In this document: positions 18,095 to 27,363 of the stretch, in pieces
Position numbering within the stretch: the stretch's first letter is position 1
Layout: every line of letters starts with the position of its first letter
From: Solirubrobacter soli DSM 22325
GTDB lineage: Bacteria > Actinomycetota > Thermoleophilia > Solirubrobacterales > Solirubrobacteraceae
Reading direction: 5' to 3'
DNA: 64,000 nt
Assembly: GCF_000423665.1 (NCBI RefSeq)
Contig: NZ_AUIK01000009.1
Location: forward strand, 1-64,000
Notes under the pieces: generated by a model
Told to the model about the DNA's origin: nothing
The model's database searches: none
Seen by the model: the letters and a program-made list of their open reading frames with translations, nothing else
Position numbers and translations under genes: made by a program

Positions 18095-19822
18095 TCAGCC
18101 GCGTCTCTTTGCTCGGGCGGTGTAGCGCTTACCCGCACGGACGATGACGGTCTTGTGCTTGACGAGGTCCTGCACGGAGACGACGCCGCTCACGACGCGG
18201 GTGACCGTCGTCGTGCACGTGTCCTGGACGAGCCACTTGGTGCCGCGCACGGTGGCGGCGCTGTAGGAGCCCTTGGTCCTGAACTTCCCCTTGCCGTCGC
18301 CCCACAGCTTGCGGGTCTTGGGCTTCTTCGCCGCCAGGAGCGAGCGACGCGAGCAGTCGAGCTTCTCCGACAGCGTGAGCGTCGTCAGCCCGCCTGACCG
18401 GGTGAGCCGGAACAGCCCGGCGTAGAAGCGGGCGCTGCTCCCGGCGGTGTCGGTGATCTCGACGACGCCATTGCGCGTGTCGATCTCGGTGCCGTTCTTG
18501 ACCAGCGCCGGATCGAACGGGACGAACTTCCCGCCGACCCTGATCGTGACGGTGCCGCTCACGACCCGCACGCCGCCGCCCTGCGGCGTGGGCGTCGGGG
18601 TCGGCGTGGGCGTGGGAGCCGGCGTGGCCTGCTGCGTCACGACAGGGGTCGGCGTCGGCGTCGGTGTGGGTGTGGGCGTCGGGACCACCGGGACGGCGTA
18701 CTCGTAGGCGCCCGCGTCGCACAGCGGCCCCTGCGGGCGGGCGACGCCTCGCTGATCGGACGTCCGCCCGCCGCACGCGGCGACGTCGACGGCCGAGCTG
18801 TTGGCCGCGATCGCGAGCGCGGGCGGCTCGGAGCCGTCGAGGCTGCCCGCGAGCTGCGGGTCGGTGTGCACGCCGCCGAGCCCGCACTGGTCGGTGGCAT
18901 CGGGGGTGACGTTGCCACCGTCGTCGGTCGCCGCCGATGCCAGGCTGCAGTTGGCCACGACCGTCGTCGGCCCGCCGCCGAGGTTGATCGTGCTCAGGTT
19001 GCCGGCGACGATCGAGCCCTGGAACCGGGCGTTGGTGCTGCCGGCGAAGATCCCGCCGATCCCCGTCGGTGTGCCCGCGCGGGCCGTGTTGCGCGTGAGC
19101 GTCACCCCGCGCAGCACCGGCGGCTGGCCGGCGTTGTTGTCGATCGCGATGCCGCCGCCGTTGCGGGCGCCGTTGGCTTCGATCGTCGAGTCGCTGATCG
19201 TGATCGGCGTCGCCGTCGTCTGACCCTGCACGTAGAGGCCGCCGCCGGAGGCCGCGATCCCGGTGCCGGTGGTGAAGTTGTTGTCGATCAGGCTCGCGCG
19301 GATCGTCAAGGACGCGGCGCCGAGCGCGCCGATGCCACCGCCCTGTGGGGCCGTGCCGCCGGTGATCCGCGCTCGGTCGAGCGTCAGCGTCGCGCCGCTC
19401 TGCACCAGCAGGTTCCCGCCCTGCCCCGCCCCGAGCGTCCCGCCGCGCAGCGTGAGCCCGGTCAGCGTGGCGCCCGCGCCGGTGCCGATCACGAGCGCGC
19501 GGGTCCCGGACGGCGGCTCGATCGAGGTCGAGTTCGCTCCCGCGCCCTGGAACGTGATCCGGGTGGCGTTGGAGGGGACGGTGAGCGCGCCGAGCGCCGC
19601 GGTCACGGCGTACACCCCCGCGGGTATGACGATCACGTCGTCGGCGGTCGTGCCGTTCGCCGCGGCGGCGGTGATCGCGGTCCGCAGCGTGCAGATCGCC
19701 GGCGTGCAGCCTGCGGCGCCGGCGGGGTCGGCCGTCGTCGTCACGGTGAACGTCGCGGCCTGGGCCGGGGCGGCTGCCGCGAGCGCGGCGAGACCGGTCA
19801 GGACGGCGGTGCGCAGGCCCAT
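18095..19822 (-). CDS. P2: secreted beta-helix protein with FecR-like C-terminal domain
   Basis: 575 residues. The signal peptide ends near AAAAPAQA. The beta-helix region (about 23-375) starts with CTLRTAITAAAANG and closes with DQRGVARPQGPLCDAGAYEY. Two Thr-Pro runs (about 380-425) lead into the FecR-like domain: GTVTIRVGGKFVPFDPALV, NGTEIDTRNGVVEI, then LWGDGKGKFRTKG, SYSAATVRGTKWLVQ and VVSVQDLV. Its beta-helix most resembles that of P6 (PAGVYAV/PAGQYVL and ANSTSIEP/ANGTSIEP blocks). It has its own shared-type promoter and is separated by 54 bp from P1 and 67 bp from P3. Confidence 0.85.
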   Translation of the reverse strand: MGLRTAVLTGLAALAAAAPAQAATFTVTTTADPAGAAGCTPAICTLRTAITAAAANGTTADDVIVIPAGVYAVTAALGALTVPSNATRITFQGAGANSTSIEPPSGTRALVIGTGAGATLTGLTLRGGTLGAGQGGNLLVQSGATLTLDRARITGGTAPQGGGIGALGAASLTIRASLIDNNFTTGTGIAASGGGLYVQGQTTATPITISDSTIEANGARNGGGIAIDNNAGQPPVLRGVTLTRNTARAGTPTGIGGIFAGSTNARFQGSIVAGNLSTINLGGGPTTVVANCSLASAATDDGGNVTPDATDQCGLGGVHTDPQLAGSLDGSEPPALAIAANSSAVDVAACGGRTSDQRGVARPQGPLCDAGAYEYAVPVVPTPTPTPTPTPTPVVTQQATPAPTPTPTPTPTPQGGGVRVVSGTVTIRVGGKFVPFDPALVKNGTEIDTRNGVVEITDTAGSSARFYAGLFRLTRSGGLTTLTLSEKLDCSRRSLLAAKKPKTRKLWGDGKGKFRTKGSYSAATVRGTKWLVQDTCTTTVTRVVSGVVSVQDLVKHKTVIVRAGKRYTARAKRRG

Positions 19823-19832
19823 CTGGAGATCG

Positions 19833-19862
19833 ACCCTAACCCCGTGCTCGACCGCTCGGCAA
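19833..19862 (-). promoter_or_regulatory. Promoter of P2 (shared array type)
   Basis: Minus-strand TTGCCG (19857-19862), 18 bp, TAGGGT (19833-19838) followed by CG. The ATG is 10 nt beyond the -10 box. The nine bases GGCTCTTGC across the -35 and GGTTAGGGTCG across the -10 are identical to those of P1. Confidence 0.7.
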
Positions 19863-19889
19863 GAGCCGAACGGGCGAGTCGTTCGGGCA

Positions 19890-21827
19890 CTATTTGCGCT
19901 TCTTGGGCACCGCGAGGTACTTGCGCCCGGCCCGCACGAGCACGGTCTTGCGCTTGACCGTGTCGCGCACCGAGACGACCCCCTGGGAGACGCGGGTGAG
20001 CGTCCCCTCGCAGGAGTCCTGGACCAGCCAGCGGGTGCCGCGCACCGTCACGGTCGCGTAGAGCCCGCTCATCCGGAAGCGTCCTCTCCCGTCACCCCAG
20101 ACCTTGCGCAGGCGCGTCCCGGTCTTCTTCGCGCAGGAGCCGAACGGCTGGCTGAGCTTGAGATCGACGACGTCGTCGGCGCCCTGGGTGACGACGAAGA
20201 CGCCGCCGAAGAACTCCGCGCGGTGGGCGGCCTTGCCGCCGGTGGCCGCGGCGATCAGGCGGACGCGCCCGCCGCGCGCGTCGATCTCGGTCCCGACGGG
20301 GATGCCCGCGACCGTCCCGAGGTCGAGCAGCGCGGTCGTCGCCGGGCGGCGGACGAAGACCTTCCCGCTCACCGTGCGCGCCACGAGCGTGCGCCCGAGC
20401 TCGACGGACGGCGCGGCGGCGACCACCGCCGGCGGCGTGGACGCAGGTGTCGGCTCCGCGGTCGCCGCGGGCGTGACCAGCGGCGGAGCGACGGTGAACG
20501 TCTTCGTCGTCGCCGTCGAGCGGTTGCCGGCGGCGTCGAGGGCGAGGACCGCGAACCGGTGCTCGCCCACGTCGAGCCCGGTCAGCCGCTGTGGCGAGCT
20601 GCACGCCGCGAACGCGGCGCCGTCGACCGAGCACTCGAACGTCGCGCCCGCCTCGCCCGTGAAGGTGAACTCGGACGCGCCGGTCTGGGTCGCCTCCACC
20701 GGTTCCGGCGCCTGCGTGTCGATCGTGACCGAGACGCTGTCGCTCTGCTCGTTCCCGGCGCGATCTGAGGCGGTGACCTGCAGCTCGTGGGTGCCGTCCT
20801 GGAGCTCGCGCAGCTCGAACGGCGAGTCGCAGCCGAGCACCTCGGACGTCGTCTTGTCCGGGAAGACGTGCACGCAGTCGAAGACCACCGGCTCGTTCGC
20901 GCTGAACTCGACGTCGAACGTGAAGTGGTTCGTCGGGCTCGCCGGCACGGCGCCGAAGGTGATCGCCGGCTTGGTCGTATCGACCGTGATGACCCGCGGG
21001 TCCGAGGCCGGCGAGGTGTTGCCCGCGGCGTCCTTGGCCACCGCGGTGAACGTGTGCGCGCCCTCGCTCAGCTCCGGCGGGGTGAAGGCCCAGGTCCCGC
21101 CCATCGCCGTGACGGGCTGGAACTCGGTGTTCCCCTCGGAGACGGTGACCGTCGTGCCGGGCTCCGTGCTCCCGCCGAGCGTGATCAGGCCGCTGTTGAC
21201 GAAGTCCGCGACCGGGACGTCGATCGTCGGCTTCGCGGGCGGGCCGGTGTCGACGGAGAAGTGCCGGTCGGCTGAGGTCGCCGTGTTGCCGGCGGCGTCG
21301 CGCGCGACGGCGGTGACCGTGTGCGGGCCCTGCGCGAGGCTCGTCGCGTCGAAGGACCACGTGTTTCCTTGCACGACGGCGTCCCCGAGCTCGGTCGCGC
21401 CGTCGAACACCTTGACGGCGGGCGCCTCGGTCGTGCCGCTGATCGTCACGCTCGTCTGGTTGAGCTGCGCGCCCTCGGACGGCGAGACGATCGCGGGCGC
21501 GGGCGGCGCGACCGTGTCGATCACGATCGCCACCGCGCCCTGGGCGATCTGCGCGCCGTCGACGTCGAACGCGGTCACCTGGAGCTCGTGGCGCCCGTCG
21601 ACGACGTCGCGGAACTCGAACGGGGACGTGCAGCCCGGCATCGGCGTGGAGTTCCCGTCCGGGAAGACGTGGACGCAGTCGAACCTGACCGCGTTCGGCC
21701 CCGCCGAGAAGCCGACGTCGAACGTCACCGTGTTGGTCGGGCTCGCCGGGACGCCGGTGAACGTCACGTCCGCCCGCGCGGCAGGGGCGAACACGAGCAG
21801 GACCAGCACGGCGACGACGAGGCGCAT
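19890..21827 (-). CDS. P3: secreted Ig-like multidomain protein with FecR-like C-terminal domain, no beta-helix
   Basis: 645 residues. A signal peptide (LVVAVLVLLVFAPAARA) is followed directly by Ig-like modules. Two copies share VPASPTN..FDV.FSA and FDCVHVFPD...GC.SPFE. Two are Big_6-like modules (PSEGAQLNQTSVTISGTTEAP and PGTTVTVSEGN types). One is FECSVDGAAFAACSSPQRLTGLDVGEH, akin to the P1 modules. The FecR-like end (about 480-645) is the most divergent of the family (SGKVFVRRPATTALLDL..., ATVTVRGTRWLVQDSCEGTL). Its ATG directly follows the P4 stop (TAGATG), so it depends on P4 translation and has no promoter of its own. Confidence 0.82.
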   Translation of the reverse strand: MRLVVAVLVLLVFAPAARADVTFTGVPASPTNTVTFDVGFSAGPNAVRFDCVHVFPDGNSTPMPGCTSPFEFRDVVDGRHELQVTAFDVDGAQIAQGAVAIVIDTVAPPAPAIVSPSEGAQLNQTSVTISGTTEAPAVKVFDGATELGDAVVQGNTWSFDATSLAQGPHTVTAVARDAAGNTATSADRHFSVDTGPPAKPTIDVPVADFVNSGLITLGGSTEPGTTVTVSEGNTEFQPVTAMGGTWAFTPPELSEGAHTFTAVAKDAAGNTSPASDPRVITVDTTKPAITFGAVPASPTNHFTFDVEFSANEPVVFDCVHVFPDKTTSEVLGCDSPFELRELQDGTHELQVTASDRAGNEQSDSVSVTIDTQAPEPVEATQTGASEFTFTGEAGATFECSVDGAAFAACSSPQRLTGLDVGEHRFAVLALDAAGNRSTATTKTFTVAPPLVTPAATAEPTPASTPPAVVAAAPSVELGRTLVARTVSGKVFVRRPATTALLDLGTVAGIPVGTEIDARGGRVRLIAAATGGKAAHRAEFFGGVFVVTQGADDVVDLKLSQPFGSCAKKTGTRLRKVWGDGRGRFRMSGLYATVTVRGTRWLVQDSCEGTLTRVSQGVVSVRDTVKRKTVLVRAGRKYLAVPKKRK

Positions 21828-23894
21828 CTACTTCTTCTTAGCGCGGGCGATGTACGACTTGCCCTTGCGGAGCGTCTTCTTCACATGCCGTTCGAAGTCC
21901 TCGACCTGGACGACGCCTTGGGCGACCCGCGTCAGCGTCGTGGTGCAGGTGTCCTGGACGAGCCACTTGGTGCCGCGCACGGTGGCGGCGCTGTAGGAGC
22001 CCTTGGTGCGGAACTTGCCCTTGCCGTCGCCCCAGAGCTTGCGCGACTTGGGCTTCTTGGCCGTGGCGGTCGCGTTGCCCTTCTTGGCCTTCTTGCAGTC
22101 CAGCGGCTGGCTGAGCGTCGCCGTGGTGATCCCGCCGCTCTGGCTGATCTTGAAGCGGCCGTCGGAGAACGTCGCCTTCTCGCCGGTCGAGGTGGTGATC
22201 GTGACCGAGCCGCGCGTCGCGTCGATCTCGGAACCGTTCGGGATCACCCCCGGCTTGAGCGGCACGAACTTCCCGGTCTTGGGATCCTTGATCAGGACGG
22301 TGCCCTGCGGCTCGGCCTCGACGCTCTTGTTCAGCACGGGCTCGGGCGAGGGGGTCGGGGTCGCTGTGGGCGTGGGCGCCGGCTGCGTGGATCCGATCGT
22401 GAACGCCCGCGTCGTCGGCGTGCTCGCGTTACCGGCGGCGTCGACCGCGCGAACCGCCAGCGTGTACTCGCCCGCGCCGAGTCCGGCGGTGCTGTAGGGC
22501 GAGGCGCAGGCGGCGTACGGCGCGCCGTTGAGCGAGCACTCGAACTTCGCGCCGGGCTCCGAGCTGAACTCGTACCCGTCCGAGACCCCCGGCGCGCTCG
22601 GGGCGGTCTTGTCGATCGTGAAGGTCTGCGTGATCGTCGCGTCGTCGGGCGCCTCGATCTCGAGCGTGTAGGTGCCGTCGGCGAGCTCCTGAACCGTGTA
22701 CGGCGACGTGCACGCCGCGCCGGACTGCGGGACCTCAACGATCGAGCAGTAGTAGCTGGAGTACGGGCCGCCCCAGGTGAACGTCGGCGCGTGGTTGCTC
22801 GGTCCGTCGGGGACCGACAGGAAGCGGAAGGCCTGGTACTCCCACGCGCCCGCGTCGCAGGCGGCGGAACGCGGGTGACCGACCTGGTCGGTCGGCGAGC
22901 AGGTGCCGCCGATGTCCATCGCCGGGCTCGGCCGGTCGAACTGCAGCACCTCGGTGTCGCCGCCGTCGAGCACCAGTTCGGGGAAGACGTGGGCGTTGGC
23001 GTCGCTGACGTCGCCCGTGCCGTCGAAGTTGCAGGTCGTCCCGCCGTCGTCGACGTTGTAGCCGAGGCTGACGATCCCCGCGCCGCAGTTGGAGTTGGCC
23101 GAGCCGACCGTGTTGCCCGCCAGCAGCGAGTTGCGGACGGAGATCGTGCCCTGCGCGTTGATGCCGCCCGTGAAGCCGTTCGCGGTGTTGTACGCCACCG
23201 TCGTGCCGACGAGCGTCGTCCGGTCGGCGTCGTTGCCCCACTGGTTGATCGCGCCCGTGTTCCCGGCGCTGTTGTAGGCGATCGTCGTGTTGCTGATCGC
23301 CAGGTTCGCGGCCGCGCCGCCGTCGCCGCCGAAGTTCACGATCGCGCCGCCGTCGGAGCCGCCCTGGTTGGCCGCGTTATGGGCCAGCAGGCTGTTGCTG
23401 ATCGTCATCGTGCCGTTGCGGTTGCCGAGCCCGCCGCCGCTGTACGCGGAGCCGCCCGTGACCCGGACGTGGTCGAGCATGACGGTGCTCGACTGCGCCA
23501 GCAGGTTGCCGCCGAAGTACCCGGCGGCGGCGGTCGCGGTCCCGCCGGCCATCGTCAGGCGCGAGATCGCCGCGGTCGTGCTCGCGATCTGGAACACGCG
23601 CGAGCCCTGCGCCGCGTAGAGGTAGGTCTGGTTCGCGTCGGCGCCGGTGATCGTGACCTCGGTCGTGAGCTGCAGCGGGCCCTGGGTCAGCGCGTACTCG
23701 CCGGCGGGGATCTGGATCGTGTCCGGCCCCGGGTTCTGCTCCGCCGAGACGACCGCCTGCCGGATCGAGCACGACGTCGCGCACGTGCCCGTGTCGTCGT
23801 CGATGGTGTTGACGACGTACGTGTCCGCCGCCGCAGGGGCGGCGAACGCCAGCAGTGCAGCGACCGTGGTCGCCAGGATTCCGTTCCAGCGCAT
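21828..23894 (-). CDS. P4: secreted beta-helix protein with Ig-like modules and FecR-like domain
   Basis: 688 residues. The signal peptide ends near FAAPAAA. The beta-helix region (23-353) begins with CSIRQAVVSAEQNPGPDTI and closes with CDAGAWEYQ. Two Ig-like modules follow (about 355-500, with YYCSIVEVPQ..AACTSPY and FECSLNGAPYAACASPY). A short Pro-rich linker precedes the FecR-like domain (about 530-688: GTVLIKDPKTGKFVPLKPG, NGSEIDATRGSVTI, YSAATVRGTKWLVQDT). It lies 7 bp downstream of P5 without a promoter of the array type, so it is the middle gene of a P5-P4-P3 unit. A 121-bp stretch of its FecR region is identical to P7. Confidence 0.85.
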   Translation of the reverse strand: MRWNGILATTVAALLAFAAPAAADTYVVNTIDDDTGTCATSCSIRQAVVSAEQNPGPDTIQIPAGEYALTQGPLQLTTEVTITGADANQTYLYAAQGSRVFQIASTTAAISRLTMAGGTATAAAGYFGGNLLAQSSTVMLDHVRVTGGSAYSGGGLGNRNGTMTISNSLLAHNAANQGGSDGGAIVNFGGDGGAAANLAISNTTIAYNSAGNTGAINQWGNDADRTTLVGTTVAYNTANGFTGGINAQGTISVRNSLLAGNTVGSANSNCGAGIVSLGYNVDDGGTTCNFDGTGDVSDANAHVFPELVLDGGDTEVLQFDRPSPAMDIGGTCSPTDQVGHPRSAACDAGAWEYQAFRFLSVPDGPSNHAPTFTWGGPYSSYYCSIVEVPQSGAACTSPYTVQELADGTYTLEIEAPDDATITQTFTIDKTAPSAPGVSDGYEFSSEPGAKFECSLNGAPYAACASPYSTAGLGAGEYTLAVRAVDAAGNASTPTTRAFTIGSTQPAPTPTATPTPSPEPVLNKSVEAEPQGTVLIKDPKTGKFVPLKPGVIPNGSEIDATRGSVTITTSTGEKATFSDGRFKISQSGGITTATLSQPLDCKKAKKGNATATAKKPKSRKLWGDGKGKFRTKGSYSAATVRGTKWLVQDTCTTTLTRVAQGVVQVEDFERHVKKTLRKGKSYIARAKKK
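21943..22063 (-). repeat. 121-bp tract identical to 27470-27590 (P4 copy)
   Basis: Covers the LWGDGKGKFRTKG-to-TKWLVQDTC part of the FecR-like domain. The same 121 bases, including every silent position, occur in P7, although the flanking sequence differs. This suggests gene conversion or recent copying. Confidence 0.8.
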
Positions 23895-23901
23895 GCGGTG
23901 T

Positions 23902-25554
23902 CTATCGCCTCGGTCTCGCGGTGTAGGTCTTGCCCTTGCGCAGGGTGATCGTCTTGCCCCGGACGGCGTCGCGGACGCTCACGACCCCCGTGGCGACCGT
24001 CGTCCTCGTGTAGCGGCATCCGTCCTGCACAAGCCACTTGGTACCGCGGACCGTCGCCGCGCTGTATTGGCCTTTCGTCCGGAATTTGCCCTTTCCGTCA
24101 CCCCAGAGCTTGCGCGTCTTGGGCTTCTTTGCCGCCGCGGAGGCCAGTTTGCGGCCTCCTGGACACCCCGTCAGCTTCTCGGTCAGCGTCAGCGTCGTGA
24201 TGCCGCCGGACTGCGAGAGCTTGAAGATCCCGCCGTAGAAGAGCGCCTTGCCGCCGTCGGAGCGGGTGATCTCGACCTTGCCGTTGCGGGTGTCGACCTC
24301 GGCGCCGTTGGCGATCACCGACGGATCGAGCTTCTTGAACGTCTTCTCGCCCGGGAGCTTGACCAGCACGGTGCCGGAGACGGGCGCGGCCCCGACGCTC
24401 TTGCCCGCCACGGGCGTGGCGGTCGGCGTGGGCGTGGGCGTCGCGGTGGGCGTCGGCGTGGGGGACGCCGTCGGCTGCGGCGTGGCGGTCGGGGTCGGCT
24501 CGGGCGGCGGCGCCATGTACTCGAACGCGCCGGAGTCACAGGCGGGGCCCTGCGGGCGGGCGACGTCACGCTGGTCGACCGTGCCCGCCGGGCAGTTGTC
24601 GCCGAGCGGGACGCGATCCACGGCCGGGCTCGTCGGGTCGATGGCGAGCACGTCGGTGTCGCCGCCGCCGTTGGCGAGCGCGGTCGCGAGGTGGGGGTCG
24701 CCGGTGAAGTTGAAGCCGCAGGTGGCGTCGTCGGAGACGTTGGCGCCGCCGTCGGTGGGTGCGGTGCCGCAGTTTGCCAGCGCTCCTGTGCTGCCGTGGT
24801 TGCGTGCCACGATGCTTGCGATCACCAGGGCGTTGGCCGTGGCCGCGAGCTGGAGACCGCCGCCCAAGCGCCCGCCGGTGTTGTCCGCGATCGTCGAGCG
24901 CAGCACCCGCAGCAGGCCCTGGTTGCTCGATGTGACCGCGCCAACCGCGCCGGTGTTGTGGAAGATCGTCGAGTCCGAGATGACCGCGAAGGTCACGGGC
25001 GTCACTTCCGCACCGCCGACGTTGAGCACGCCGCCGCCCGCATTGGTGTCGATGAGGCTGTGATAGATCCCCATCGAGCTGCCCGTGAGGTTGGCGACGC
25101 CGCCGGCGGCCGAGGCGGTGACCCGCACGTGGTCGAGTACCGTCGTCCCCTGGTTGAGGACACCGCCGCCCTGCGCGATCTGCGCGCCGCCGCCCACCCC
25201 GTTGCGGATCGTGAAGTGGTTGAGCGTCGCGTTGCCGGTGGCGGTGACGTGCAGGCCGCGGGACTTGCCACCGCCGTCGATGACGTTCGAGCGGGCGCTG
25301 ACGCCGTTGATCGTCATCACCGACTGCACCACGAGCTCGCTGCCCAGCGTGATCGTCCCGGCGGGGACGTTGATGACGTCGGCGACGTTCTTCGTCGCCT
25401 CGGAGGCCGCGATCGCCGAACGGAGGCTCGGGCAGGTGGTGCCGGTGCAGGCCGCGCTCGAGTCGCTCGACCCGTCGGTGACCGTGAACGTGTCGGCCTG
25501 AGCGGGGGCCGCGAGCGCGAGCACGGCGAGAGGTACGACAAAGAGGCGGCGCAT
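23902..25554 (-). CDS. P5: secreted beta-helix protein with FecR-like C-terminal domain
   Basis: 550 residues from the ATG at 25554. An earlier in-frame ATG at 25572 falls inside the -10 box and can be excluded if that promoter is real. The signal peptide is LFVVPLAVLALAAPAQA. The beta-helix region (about 20-345) has CPSLRSAIAASEATKN and closes with DQRDVARPQGPACDSGAFEY. A Thr-Pro-Ala linker (about 350-385) is followed by the FecR-like domain (GTVLVKLPGEKTFKKLDPS, NGAEVDTRNGKVEI, YSAATVRGTKWLVQD). Its beta-helix is closest to that of P1. It is the first gene of the P5-P4-P3 unit. Confidence 0.85.
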   Translation of the reverse strand: MRRLFVVPLAVLALAAPAQADTFTVTDGSSDSSAACTGTTCPSLRSAIAASEATKNVADVINVPAGTITLGSELVVQSVMTINGVSARSNVIDGGGKSRGLHVTATGNATLNHFTIRNGVGGGAQIAQGGGVLNQGTTVLDHVRVTASAAGGVANLTGSSMGIYHSLIDTNAGGGVLNVGGAEVTPVTFAVISDSTIFHNTGAVGAVTSSNQGLLRVLRSTIADNTGGRLGGGLQLAATANALVIASIVARNHGSTGALANCGTAPTDGGANVSDDATCGFNFTGDPHLATALANGGGDTDVLAIDPTSPAVDRVPLGDNCPAGTVDQRDVARPQGPACDSGAFEYMAPPPEPTPTATPQPTASPTPTPTATPTPTPTATPVAGKSVGAAPVSGTVLVKLPGEKTFKKLDPSVIANGAEVDTRNGKVEITRSDGGKALFYGGIFKLSQSGGITTLTLTEKLTGCPGGRKLASAAAKKPKTRKLWGDGKGKFRTKGQYSAATVRGTKWLVQDGCRYTRTTVATGVVSVRDAVRGKTITLRKGKTYTARPRR

Positions 25555-25567
25555 CCGGACCGGACCG

Positions 25568-25597
25568 ACCATAACCCGCGCCAGTAGCTTCCTGCAA
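25568..25597 (-). promoter_or_regulatory. Promoter of the P5-P4-P3 unit (shared array type)
   Basis: Minus-strand TTGCAG (25592-25597), 18 bp, TATGGT (25568-25573) followed by CGG. The predicted RNA start is only a few bases before the ATG at 25554. Confidence 0.68.
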
Positions 25598-25613
25598 CCG
25601 ACGGAAGTCTGGG

Positions 25614-27341
25614 TCATCGCCGCGCCCGCGCGACGTAGCGCCCGCCCTTGCGAACGGTCTGCTTCTTGTGCGTGACGAGGTTCTCGACCTGGACGACACC
25701 CTGGGTCACGCGGGTCGTCGTCGACGTGCACGTGTCCTGGACGAGCCACTTCGTGCCCCTCACGGTGGCGGCGCTGTAGGAGCCCTTGGTCCTGAACTTC
25801 CCCTTGCCGTCGCCCCACAGCTTGCGCGTCTTGGGCTTGGCGGCCGCCGCGCTCGCCTTGCCGCGCTTCGGGCAGCTCAACGCCTCCGTCAGCGTCAGGG
25901 TGGTCAGGCCGCCCTTCTGCGAGATCTTGAAGATCCCGTCGTAGAACACGGCCTTCTCATTGGTCGAGGTCGTGATCTCGACGCGCCCCTTGCGGGTGTC
26001 GACCTCCGAGTTGTTGCGGATCACCGACGGGTCGAGCTCGACGAACCGGGACGCTCCCGGCTGCTTGACCAGCACCGTCCCGCGGACCGGCGTGGCGCCG
26101 ACGCTCGTGTTGCGGACGGGCGTGGGGGTCGGGGTCGCGGTGGGCGTGGGGGTCGGGGTCACGACCGGCGGCGTCGGCGTGGGGGTCGGCTCGGGCGGCG
26201 GCGGCTGGTACTCGAACGCGCCCGCGTCGCACGCGTTCAGCTGCGGGCGGGCGACCCCGCGCTGGTCGACGGTCCGCCCGCCGCAGCTCGCGGCGTCGAC
26301 CGCGGAGCTGTTGGCCGGGATCTTCATGACCGGCGGCTCGAACGAGTTGTCCGGGACGAGGTCGAGTTGCGGATCGACGTGCACGCCCCCGAGGCCGCAC
26401 TGGTCGGTGTCGGGGGTCACGTTGCCGCCCTCGTCGGTCGCGCCGTTGGTGATGTCGCAGTTGGACGGCGAGCTGACCGGGCCGCCGCCGAAGTTGACGG
26501 TCCGCGTGTTGCGGGTGAGGATCGAGCCCTGGAAGGCGACCTTGACGCCGGCGGACGCGACGCCGCCGGCCCCGGCCGCCGGGGAGACGGCGCGGGCGTT
26601 GTTGCCGGCGAACGTCACGCCGCGGAAGCCGACCGTTCCCGAGTTGGTCACCTGGACCGCGCCGCCGTTGCCGGCCGAGTTGCCGAAGAACGTCGAGTCG
26701 GAGACCGCCACCGTGGCGGGGAACGTCTGTCCTTCGACGTAGAGGCCGCCGCCGGCCGCGGCCGATGTCGTGCCGGTCGCGTTGTTGCCGTCGATCAGCG
26801 ATTGGCGGATCGTCAGCGTCGAATTGAGCGAGCTGCCGGTGATGGCGACGCCGCCGCCGGTCGGCGCGTTCCCGCTGACGATCCGCGTGCGCGTCAGCGT
26901 GACGGCGGCGCCCGATACGAGCAGGTTGCCGCCCGAGCCGGTGGCGACCCCGCCGCGCAGCGTGAGGTCGGAGAGGCTGACGATCGCGTTGGAGCTGACG
27001 AGCAGCACGCGCACGTTGAAGCCGGTCTGCGGCTCGATCGAGGTCCCGTTCGCGCCGCCGCCACGCACCTCGATCTGCTGGTTGCTCGCGATGCTCAGCG
27101 CCGGGAACTGCGAGCTGAGGACGTACTGCCCGGCGGGCACCGTGATGACGTCCAGCTCGGCGGTCCCGTTCCCGTTGGCCGCCGTGATCGCGCCGCGCAG
27201 CGAACAGGTGACCGTGTTGCACACCGTGTCATCGGTCGCGACGTTGACCGTGAACGACGCCGCCCGCGCGGTCGCCGGCAAGAGCCCGACGGCGACCAGC
27301 GCGAGTGCGAGGCGTGTGAGCAAGGCGCTGACGGAAACCAC
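25614..27341 (-). CDS. P6: secreted beta-helix protein with FecR-like C-terminal domain
   Basis: 575 residues from a GTG at 27341. The signal peptide (LALALVAVGLLPATARA) is followed by a beta-helix region (about 28-377) with CSLRGAITAANGNG and the closing DQRGVARPQLNACDAGAFEY. A Thr-Pro linker (about 380-412) leads to the FecR-like domain (GTVLVKQPGASRFVELDPS, NNSEVDTRKGRVEI, YSAATVRGTKWLVQDT). It is most similar to P2 in the beta-helix. It starts 22 bp after the P7 stop with no array-type promoter, so it is probably co-transcribed with P7. Confidence 0.85.
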   Translation of the reverse strand: MVSVSALLTRLALALVAVGLLPATARAASFTVNVATDDTVCNTVTCSLRGAITAANGNGTAELDVITVPAGQYVLSSQFPALSIASNQQIEVRGGGANGTSIEPQTGFNVRVLLVSSNAIVSLSDLTLRGGVATGSGGNLLVSGAAVTLTRTRIVSGNAPTGGGVAITGSSLNSTLTIRQSLIDGNNATGTTSAAAGGGLYVEGQTFPATVAVSDSTFFGNSAGNGGAVQVTNSGTVGFRGVTFAGNNARAVSPAAGAGGVASAGVKVAFQGSILTRNTRTVNFGGGPVSSPSNCDITNGATDEGGNVTPDTDQCGLGGVHVDPQLDLVPDNSFEPPVMKIPANSSAVDAASCGGRTVDQRGVARPQLNACDAGAFEYQPPPPEPTPTPTPPVVTPTPTPTATPTPTPVRNTSVGATPVRGTVLVKQPGASRFVELDPSVIRNNSEVDTRKGRVEITTSTNEKAVFYDGIFKISQKGGLTTLTLTEALSCPKRGKASAAAAKPKTRKLWGDGKGKFRTKGSYSAATVRGTKWLVQDTCTSTTTRVTQGVVQVENLVTHKKQTVRKGGRYVARARR

Positions 27342-27363
27342 GAGCGCCCCCGGAGTTGCGGTC

